Notes under the pieces: generated by a model | The model's input: the letters and a program-made list of their open reading frames with translations, nothing else | The model's database searches: none | What the model was told of the DNA's origin: nothing | Position numbers and translations under genes: made by a program | In this document: positions 8,115-24,160 of the stretch, in pieces | Numbering within the stretch: position 1 is the stretch's first letter | How the letters are laid out: the number at the start of each line of letters is the position of its first letter | From: Temnopleurus reevesii | Taxonomy: Eukaryota; Echinodermata; Echinoidea; Temnopleuroida; Temnopleuridae | NCBI GenBank assembly: GCA_036244855.1 | Contig: BQKZ01000112.1 | Location: 55,920 to 80,079 of the forward strand | Length of the DNA stretch: 24,160 nucleotides | Reading direction: 5' to 3'

Positions 8115-8717
8115 ACGGATCGTCATGAAAGGACTGGAATATTAGATGAAATAATGGGAATGGATATAAACGCTGGTATCTCTTCAAGCTATTCGCGTGT
8201 TTTGTTCTTATACTAATTCAGTTCAGTTCAGTTCATTTCAGTTCATTCATGTTATAATTGCTAGAACTGTCCTCAAAAGTTATGGGCAAATGCATCACAG
8301 ATATGATTTGATAGCTTAAACCTCCTGATATTCTTCAAGGTAATTGTAATTTTTTCGACTCTTTTTTTTTAATCATGACAAACGATTTTAAGTAAACATA
8401 CACAATACCAAACGATATTGGCCGCAATGATAGGTATATGCGTTTTTAGCAGGGTTTGGAGAATTAGCAAAAGTAATAAACATTATATTTTACAATCGCA
8501 TAAAATATGAAAATGTTTCAACAATTGTAATAATTTCTTTGCTGATTTTACTTTGCTGTCCGACGTTGAAAAAGAATTCTAAAATCGTTATCCGTGCCTG
8601 TATCTGTGTATGTATGTACATCAATCATAATGGTTTCGATTTATAATGGATATTTCCTCCATAAAAATAAGAATGATTGGAATGACATAATGTATATCGA
8701 TTTGCTATAACCTCTAG
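8115..8717 (+). other. ODAD3 3' UTR and downstream AT-rich sequence
   Basis: Contains a short pentamer run of TTCAG/AGTTC at about 8216-8250 and a candidate polyadenylation signal AATAAA at 8475-8480. No other gene is evident. Confidence 0.5.
8475..8480 (+). terminator. Candidate polyadenylation signal AATAAA for ODAD3
   Basis: First AATAAA after the stop codon, 361 bases downstream. Further AATAAA/ATAAAA words occur around 8935-8960. Which one is used cannot be told from sequence. Confidence 0.4.
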
Positions 8718-8892
8718 ATTCCTAAAATTGGAAGTCAATCGAAAAATATTCTTTTCAGGGACCAATCCATATTGGATCGAAAATTCCAATCTAATGTTAG
8801 ATTTTGATTTAAATCGATTGGATTGAAAATTCGAATCCATTTTGTATAGCTCCCGCAGTACAATTTTAGATTGACTTTTCAAATTTAGGAAT
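8718..8892. mobile_element. Inverted-repeat element (MITE-like), ATTCCTAAA termini
   Basis: The left arm ATTCCTAAAATTGGAAGTCA is the near complement of the right arm TGACTTTTCAAATTTAGGAAT. About 175 bases, AT-rich, no coding. A single copy in the window, so classification is tentative. Confidence 0.6.
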
Positions 8893-8983
8893 TCAAAGAG
8901 CATACTTAATCATGATTCAAATTTGAAACAAAAATAATAAAACTATAATAAATCAATAAAAATCTCATTTTCAAATGTATCTA

Positions 8984-9160
8984 TGGGGGTGTTGCTCAAA
9001 AGTCGCAATTGATCGCAAGTTGCAGTTGATCGGAACGCGCCAATCAAAATCATTGCTTCATGCGCGTCTTGTTAAATGCGGATACCGTGCGCGAATGAAA
9101 ATGCGCGTTACAGTTTGCAAAGTTGCAGTTGATGTGCAGTTGATTCTGAGCAACACCCCA
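8984..9160. mobile_element. MITE, TGGGGTGTTG family, copy 4 (opposite orientation)
   Basis: Ends TGGGGGTGTTGCTCAAAAGT and GAGCAACACCCCA. The inside carries GATCGGAACGCGCCAATCAA and TTCATGCGCGTCTTG, the reverse complement of copy 1. Flanks CTA and TTA suggest a 3-base target duplication with one change. Confidence 0.75.
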
Positions 9161-9185
9161 TTAGTCTACCTACGGTACAGATATA

Positions 9186-9264
9186 AGGCCCCGGTCACAG
9201 CTGCCTCCGAACAAAGAGTCGTGTTGAATCGTGTTGCTTCCGGGGCCCTATGTGACCGGGGCTT
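9186..9264. mobile_element. MITE, AGCCCCGGTCACATA family, internally deleted copy
   Basis: Right arm complete (CGTGTTGCTTCCGGGGCCCT, ATGTGACCGGGGCT) but the left arm keeps only AGGCCCCGGTCACAG before jumping to CTGCCTCCGAACAAAGAGTC. About 50 bases are lost relative to the 131-base copies. TA flanks both ends (9184-9185, 9265-9266). Confidence 0.75.
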
Positions 9265-9266
9265 TA

Positions 9267-10243
9267 CGCCAATCTTGAAAATCACCAGTAAACTATTTCA
9301 AACACGGGTCACGGGACCGCCTCGTGTGGCTATACTTCATTGCAACCCAGTGCTGTACAATGCGACACAGTGCACGAACTGGAATAGCGACCTCTTGTGG
9401 AGCTATTTCGCTTGACATCAACAGTTCAAAGATCGGAAAGGATATGAGTGGGTTAAAAGTATTGCTGAGATTTCGGTTATTCATCATGCTCCCTTTCAGC
9501 GCAAAATTTGGATACGTGAACAGTATCATTATTTTCAAATATTCTTGAACTTTCTTATCTAAAAGTTCGCACCTTGTAAACAAAAGCAACACCGAGGACA
9601 CATTTCTGGGGTCCAATTCGAGTTTTGCCTCATATTGCACATTTTCATTGAGCTTTGCACCTTTGTGAACCCGCTTTTCTAAGTGTGTATTGCCATCTGA
9701 AATCTTCACATTAACTATTGTTACTATATTCGTATTTCTATATTATCGCTTGAACGATATAAACTACCCTGCTTGAACACGCTCAACATCACTGTTACAA
9801 CTTTATTCATCGGCAACTCTCTTTCATATAAATTGCAATTTACCGCATTCAAAACAACTATTAAATTCATTTTTTTTTGTTCAGATCAGGGCCATCTTGC
9901 ATTCAAAGAAAACATTTTATCCCTGAAACTAAACGTAAGACCTATGTGCATCCCGTTGAATTTTCGGCCTTGTGTAGAAACGCAACAATCTATGCAATAG
10001 GGCGCAGAAACGAGTATGATATGCTTCATATTCTTCTAAATCATTTTTCTTAATGCCAAAAGGTATATTACCTTTCATGGGGAGGGAGATGTTCAGTATT
10101 TGTATCATTTATCTCCACATTACTTTTCTACCACTTTTCCCCCACCGCTACGACGACACAATGATCATCCTCATCACCACCATCTCAAATAATTCTCGCC
10201 ACTCCATGTTCCCGAATTTTGCTTTACCTCGTGGTCCTCGAAT
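9267..10243. other. Region between the genes without a recognised gene
   Basis: Holds a 138-codon open frame on the minus strand (9293-9709) that I do not recognise and do not trust. It also holds a CTCF-like word GCGACCTCTTGTGG at 9387-9400. The rest is AT-rich, unassigned. Confidence 0.4.
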
Positions 10244-10508
10244 CCGTCTTCTTCTTCTTCCTCCTCCTCCTCCTCCTCCTCCCCATTTTCATCCTCACCA
10301 TCATCACATCATCATCATCATCATCACATCATCATCATCATCATCATCATCATCATGAATATCGTCATCATCCCTATCATCATCATCATCATCAACATCA
10401 TGATCTATATCATCATCATCAACACCACCACCACCACCGCCATCATCATCATCATCATCATCATCATCATTATTATTATCATCCTCAGCAGCATCATCAT
10501 CATCATCG

Positions 10509-10559
<51 letters not shown>

Positions 10560-10665
10560 GCATCATCATCATCATTAGTAGTTATGGTGGTGGTGATGAT
10601 GATGATATTTATTGTGGTGATGATGATGTTTGTAATGTTTGTGAAAATGTCGTGATGGTGAAGAT
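10244..10665. repeat. (CTT/CTC)n, (CAT)n then (ATG)n compound trinucleotide tract
   Basis: Starts as CTT/CCT repeats (10244-10280), becomes long (CAT/ATC)n to about 10576, then switches strand sense to GGT/GAT repeats (10585-10665). The two halves are complementary and could fold back. Poly-His or poly-Ile translations are artefacts. Confidence 0.93.
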
Positions 10666-11837
10666 AGTAAGGATGATAATGGATAATCGTTTATATCAAT
10701 TTTGCACACTCACCAAACGCTCCATTCTTCCTTTCTCAAAGGCTATATTTGATATCCAATTATGTTTATGTTTACATGTTTATTTGAATTGATCAATAAA
10801 TAATACACAATCATGTATACATTCGTCAGTACATATATTGCAAAACATTAAAAATTATACACAACTCAAAGAAAAAAAAAGTTTGAAGGTATCATACCTG
10901 GTCACAATAAATATGATGTATACTTTGAACAAGTGCGCAAAGAATTTAAAAAATAACCACATCAGCTAGCAAGATATTGGAGAAGTTTTCTATTTCTGTG
11001 CCTTGAAATGATCAAACGTTAACTCGGGGAGAAATAATATTACTTTTGGTTCTCTCACACATTTACGAGGTTCATTTTCACTTTTCTTGGTCTCTTTTTT
11101 TTTTCGACATGACAACACAATTATTTTGAACATAAGATGATGATACTTTTAATAGACTCCTAAGTGTGTAAAACGTATGATAACTTGTATAACTCCTTTA
11201 TGCAGCGGGTCATATAAAACGTCGAGTTTCCAATCATACGTTAGACGATTGGCAACCACAATTGCCCCAAAATAAATCATTTTATGAAAATAAGCAAAAT
11301 ATCACTGAAGAAGATTACATGTATTTGAATAAAAAAAAACAAATGTATCCGTTATCACTACATCATATAACTAAATTGCACAAACCCGACTGTCATATTC
11401 CATGTTAAACTCATGAAAATAATTCCACAAAGCATGTTAGAGCAAAGGAAATATAATTGTACAAATTGTGATTGCATCAATCATTGGCAAGAAATTCGAA
11501 TCCAGGAGAGAACAAAGAATTAAGTATTATTATAACACACATCGCTGATTGAAATCATCCTAAACAAGGTATGTAAAATGGCATCAGTAATATTCAAATG
11601 ATAATATAATATGATTTCAAATCACAATTCTAATAACGTGGAATGTGTCTTTTACGTTTGCCTGAGCTGACATTTTAATTTTACCAATGTCGAATATAGA
11701 GAGAGCGATTAGAAACCAGTATTGCACATATTTATCTGCTTATTTAATTGCCCATTTATGGTATATATAGGAATAAATATAGTACTTCAAACTGTTACTT
11801 GAATCATCACAAATTCATCACGTATTTTGTCTTGCAG
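10666..11837. other. AT-rich region between the stop codons, no gene seen
   Basis: Low-GC sequence without long open frames or repeats that I recognise. TTTATT at 10779-10784 is AATAAA on the minus strand and could be a distal poly(A) signal of Lhx3/4. Confidence 0.4.
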
Positions 11838-11878
11838 ATGAGTCCTCTAAACTCTGCTACCATCATCTTCAAGATTAA
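11838..11878 (+). CDS. Possible alternative terminal coding exon of ODAD3
   Basis: A good acceptor (ttttgtcttgcag at 11825-11837) precedes ATGAG, the same first five bases as the known last exon at 7996. Spliced from 6934 it would read D-ESSKLCYHHLQD then TAA (11876-11878), followed by AATAAA at 11908-11913. Phase, short tail and poly(A) signal all fit, but a 41-base open stretch can arise by chance and it lacks the basic tail of the main form. Confidence 0.25.
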
Positions 11879-11907
11879 TCCCACTGTAAAACTGAGACCC
11901 TTAAAAT

Positions 11908-11913
11908 AATAAA
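11908..11913 (+). terminator. AATAAA downstream of the possible alternative exon
   Basis: AATAAA 30 bases after the TAA of the candidate alternative exon, in the context TTAAAATAATAAATG. Such hexamers are common in AT-rich DNA. Confidence 0.25.
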
Positions 11914-12985
11914 TGTCTTTGATTTGGAATGGTTGTTTGAAAATTGCCACAACAGCGGAATGTTGTTTGTAAAAGTACTGCCACAACGGAAGATACCTTT
12001 AGGAATTAATTGCACAAATCTAATAAATAGTACAGAAAACATGTAAATATTTGATACATTTTCCCAAAGTAAGATAGCTGTAACAAAACAAAACGATTGA
12101 TATTAAACCACATTTAAGTGTGAGGTCCAAATACCAATTCATGAAACTGTAAAAACACCAACTAGTAGTCTTCACACAATACATTTCGGAGTTTTGATAA
12201 GAAAATGAGCAGAAATTATGACTTTCTTTCCAAATATATTTCCATGTGGTAAAATTAAAAAAAAGAATAAGTTTTAAAAACTGTACTGACGATGATTGAC
12301 GATTTAAAATGAAACTGCATTATATAAGAAAAATTTTAATTCATCTGTGGATTAAGAAAAATATTTCACAATCGTGTCCTGATAGATTAGACTGCAAATT
12401 TGCGAGAAATTATTTGTCATTCCATTCCTGTTGAACGGTTTATCTAAAATATATAATTGCACGTTCAGATAGCATTTAATTTAGTTGAATACGATGTATG
12501 TATTGCATAGCTCGGCAAGAATTTTGGTTAACGCGAAAAAGGATGAAGTAACAAAAACCTATTGTCGGAAAAAAATGATCAAAATAAATTATGAAATATA
12601 TCGAAAATTCATATCCACACATACTTGTACAAACAGGTCACCACAAACCGAATATGATGACATTGCAGTATTTTTTTCTACACAAAATAAATGATTTAAA
12701 TCATACAAGTGATTAATTCAACTTCAAATTGCACTCAATATGATACACTTGCTATATATTGTTCATCAACGCGATCTTCGAAATTGGAAAACAGCCATTT
12801 TTTTCAGCCGCTCTTCGTACAATTCCAAGCTGTCATCGTAAGAATGTTACACAGTTTAAAGTTTCTCTCTTCGAAAAGTCTGGCATTATTTGCATAATTA
12901 ATGCATATTCATTCAGCATCCACGAGGTCAGAGTTCACACTTTTAGACTTACATTGTCCAGTCGTTTTCTCCCATGATAGCGATT
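11914..12985 (-). other. Probable Lhx3/4 3' UTR and downstream AT-rich sequence
   Basis: AT-rich with only short chance open frames. TTTAAT at 12475-12480 reads ATTAAA on the minus strand, a candidate poly(A) signal 506 bases after the Lhx3/4 stop. No mobile element recognised. Confidence 0.4.
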
Positions 12986-21891
<8,906 letters not shown>

Positions 21892-21893
21892 CT

Positions 21894-22130
21894 ATGAGAT
21901 GGAAAACAGGAAGAAGAAGAAGATGATGAATTTTTTTTAACCTTCACTGTCTATATCAGAATCAGAAACACTTTCAACGAATTAAACGTGTCATGGGACA
22001 ATAGATCCGTACGTCATGACTTGAACTGTGCGGGCATCACAGTTCCATGCCAATTCCGATTCCAATAGCACTACAAAGAATAATTAAATTGGCGTTCGAC
22101 TTGGATTCACGGAAATATATTTTATCGTGC
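21894..22130 (-). other. Lhx3/4 intron upstream of LIM2
   Basis: Intron sequence on the acceptor side. No LIM1-type coding (C-x2-C ... HWHxxCLxC) is seen on the minus strand here or anywhere up to 24160. Confidence 0.6.
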
Positions 22131-22133
22131 TCT

Positions 22134-22195
22134 CTATTAAAAAAAAGAAAGACAAATAAGATAATGTAATGTAAAGTATAAGGTACTCATAAGGT
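22134..22195. repeat. Direct repeat flanking the N at 22326, left copy
   Basis: GACAAATAAGATAATGTAAT and GTAAAGTATAAGGTACTCAT recur at 22347-22386 with one base changed (AATG/AACG). The tail AAGGTACTCAT is itself doubled in this copy. Confidence 0.85.
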
Positions 22196-22220
22196 ACTCA
22201 TTTTGGACCTCCAGGAAGAA

Positions 22221-22248
22221 CAGAGCCATTGATATATCAATGGCTCTG
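22221..22248. repeat. 28-base perfect palindrome
   Basis: CAGAGCCATTGATA followed directly by its exact complement TATCAATGGCTCTG. Outer bases GGAAG (22214-22218) and CTTCC (22261-22265) could extend an imperfect stem. It has no loop; function unknown. Confidence 0.85.
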
Positions 22249-22325
22249 AATGGAGTGCTCCTTCCGTTATTTTAGAATTTGAAATATTTGTCTCTATGTA
22301 TTGAATTTTAGTTGTATATATTCAT

Positions 22326-22326
22326 N
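22326..22326. other. Single N: ambiguous base or collapsed assembly gap
   Basis: Lies between two copies of the same 50-60 base sequence, the same configuration as at N 2936. If it hides a gap, upstream Lhx3/4 sequence including the LIM1 exon could be missing here. Confidence 0.7.
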
Positions 22327-22333
22327 ATGTTCT

Positions 22334-22388
22334 CTCTCTAAAAAAAGACAAATAAGATAACGTAATGTAAAGTATAAGGTACTCATAT
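22334..22388. repeat. Direct repeat flanking the N at 22326, right copy
   Basis: Right-hand copy of the sequence at 22134-22195, starting CTCTCTCTAAAAAAAGACAA and ending AAGGTACTCAT before diverging into the purine-rich tract. Confidence 0.85.
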
Positions 22389-22740
22389 GAAAGAGTAAAT
22401 GTGGAGGATCAGGAATGGTAAATGGACGAAGAGAATGAATGTTGGATGCATGGGGAAAGAGAAAAAGAAGGAAAATGAAATGGGGAGAGAAATTAATAGA
22501 AAGAAAAGATGGGAAAAAAAGAAATAGAGATAGTAAGATAAACAGGGGTGTGAGATGAAATGAGAAGAATAGAAGGGATAGGGGAAAGATAGATTCTGGA
22601 GTACTAGGATAGAGAGAAAAGGGGAAAGTAAAGTATAGTATAGACAGAAAGAAATGAAGAGGAAAGAGTATGAGAAGAAGGAAATAGAGGAATATTGAGA
22701 GAGATCGAAAGAGATAGAGGAGGAGATCGGTGGGAGTGAC
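22387..22740. repeat. Purine-rich tract (A/G on + strand), ~350 bases
   Basis: Almost no C on the + strand over 350 bases, with irregular GGAAA, AGAGAA and GATAGA words, so not a simple microsatellite. On the Lhx3/4 sense strand it is polypyrimidine; the Phe/Ser/Leu-rich translations there are artefacts. Confidence 0.8.
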
Positions 22741-22742
22741 AA

Positions 22743-23119
22743 AAATGTATTTAAAAATACCTGGCATTATTAATACATGGCCAAACTCATTTTGAATTAT
22801 AGTTTGATTAGAGTTTAATTATGGTCCCCTATGTACTTCACGTTAAGCCATGTTTTGCAGTTGAATATATTAAACGTTTATTTGTTCATGTACCTTCAGA
22901 TTCCTTAGTCTCTCCCCGTTGCTATACCACCCCACCCCCATCTCTCTCCATCTCTTTTATCTCTCCAAACAAAACTTGAATTATTAGTAAAAGAGCAACC
23001 CTCGGCTTCCTTTATCTATATGAACCTAACGAACGATACTTCATTAAGTAAATAGCATGGTAAAAGGAATGTCGCAGAAAGGTAAACAACCTCGCAGTAA
23101 GATATGCTCTTCGTCATCA
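22743..23119. other. Unremarkable sequence before the CpG-rich block
   Basis: AT-rich, with a pyrimidine-rich patch at 22905-22970. No gene seen. Confidence 0.5.
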
Positions 23120-23640
23120 AAAGTGGCGCCAACCAGCCTACACTGGCGCCACGTCCAGCCGTGGCGTCGCGGGCAAAGTTAAGCATTGACCGTAGGGCGC
23201 GCGAAAAGATAAGCCATTTCGCGCCCTTTCCGCATCCCACTGCGGGCTAAAGGATGTAAATTTCATTTGGCGCGTAGAAACACCTTGCATGTGTCTATTT
23301 ACGTTGGGTTTTCGGGTTGGTATCTGCGAGCGATGTCGAAGGGGTGAGTTTAACATTCTTACTCGAGTAGGTGAATGAACCCTTTTGCAGTCTGCCGAAT
23401 TTTGATTAACCCCTTAACCGCCGAGGCTAATGCGATCATGGCGGGGAATGGGGATGGTTGAGATTCAAGGGGTTAAGTTGTTTACGGGTTATGCCCGAGC
23501 ATTGCTTCACCCCCGGCCATCGGCCTGGCTGATCGGAGGGTCTAGGGGTGTTCAAGCCGGTGTCACGGCTACCCTCAGGGGGTGTGACATGGCTGGTCTT
23601 AAGGGCGTTGTCCTAATTCAAATGACGCGAACAGACAACC
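23120..23640. promoter_or_regulatory. CpG-rich block with E2F-type motifs, candidate promoter
   Basis: The clearest GC/CpG-rich stretch of the window. TGGCGCCA occurs twice (23124-23151 region). E2F-type words: TTTTCGCGC on the minus strand (23207-23199), TTTCGCGCC at 23217-23225, TTTGGCGCG at 23266-23274. A 10-base inverted pair TTAACCCCTT / AAGGGGTTAA spans 23406-23477. No conserved coding exon found in it. It could be a promoter or enhancer of Lhx3/4, an unrelated gene's start, or an unfamiliar repeat. Confidence 0.35.
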
Positions 23641-24160
23641 CTTAGGCCAAAATAAGCCTGATTAATTCCACGTTGTACCCCCTCCCCTTGCTCTCATTTT
23701 CTTCTTCTGTATCATACCCCTCCCCTTCTCTATGTCTGTCTTTTTTCTCTCTCTTTCTTTTCACAACATCGACCAATCACTTCTCTCAGATAACTATCTA
23801 CATGATTTTAATGTGGATCACATTCGCCGTGTAAGTGATTCGGATAAAAATAATACAAATGTAAAATGTAAAATGTAGAAAGAAAGTATGCACTTTAAAC
23901 ACTGGGAAAACATATCAGTACATCTTCATGACAAAAATCTTACCCTCTCTCGATGACCATTAATAAATGAAAATCACGAATAAGAGTCATCCGAGTTTTT
24001 CCCTATTTTAAAAGACGCAAACCTCCACCATATCTTGGCAGATGAAATGTGTGTAAACTATACGTACAATCCGTATAATAGTATTTTCTTACATTTCCAG
24101 CCCCTGTCTTACACTTTCCTATCTTCCGTCGGTTTTTTTTGTCCTTCTTCATCCTACCCC
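23641..24160. other. Window end, no gene recognised
   Basis: A pyrimidine-rich patch at 23675-23765, then AT-rich sequence with a short AATGTAAA repetition at 23858-23877. No LIM1 exon on the minus strand. Confidence 0.5.

Noticed and set aside
9293..9709. 138-codon minus-strand open frame
   Set aside because: No recognisable domain, no splice-linked neighbours, begins and ends in unremarkable sequence; cannot be told from chance without a protein search.
10053..10792. Poly-His and poly-Ile open frames
   Set aside because: Product of the (CAT)n tract; no conserved sequence and no splice or start context.
21892..24160. LIM1 exon or start codon of Lhx3/4
   Set aside because: Looked for on the minus strand by its Cys/His pattern; not found. 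It may lie past the window or in the gap at 22326.

Overview
This is eukaryotic, metazoan DNA: AT-rich, full of introns, microsatellites and miniature inverted-repeat transposons. Two conserved animal genes lie tail to tail. On the + strand is the 3' part of a coiled-coil gene that reads as ODAD3/CCDC151, an outer dynein arm docking factor of motile cilia. On the - strand is most of a LIM-homeobox gene of the Lhx3/4 (Lim3) class. A ciliary gene, one Lhx3/4 gene, low GC, and two allele-like versions of one block differing by transposon insertions suggest an invertebrate deuterostome. An echinoderm (sea urchin or sea star) is my best guess, but species cannot be read from this window.

Layout: 212-8114 (+) holds the last eight coding exons visible of ODAD3, about 349 residues, with every splice phase consistent. 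Exon 3 and the start of exon 4 occur twice (1854-2935 and 3760-4715). The first version of exon 4 is cut in mid-exon by a single N at 2936, so this is probably an unresolved haplotype duplication at a contig join, though a true tandem duplication is not excluded. A decayed extra copy of part of exon 5 sits at 6086-6160. From 8115 to 12985 is the region between the two stop codons. It holds several transposon families, a (CAT)n/(ATG)n tract and a possible alternative last exon of ODAD3 at 11838. From 12986 to 21891 (-) are four Lhx3/4 exons: second LIM domain, two homeodomain exons and the C-terminal exon. The 6.6-kb intron between LIM2 and the homeodomain contains GT/GA repeats, MITEs and an enhancer-like block at 19900-20260. 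The LIM1 exon and start codon are not in the window. Upstream of LIM2 are a second N (22326), a 350-base purine-rich tract and a CpG-rich, E2F-motif-bearing block at 23120-23640 that could be a promoter.

The two genes have no obvious shared pathway: one is structural for motile cilia, the other is a neuronal/endocrine transcription factor. No prokaryote-like operon, defence or biosynthetic system is present. The most interesting structure is (1) the duplicated exon block with filled and empty transposon sites, (2) transposons nested in transposons, (3) the exon-5 relic, (4) trinucleotide tracts starting within about 10-30 bases of three 5' splice sites, always in the same sense relative to transcription, and (5) candidate regulatory DNA in Lhx3/4.
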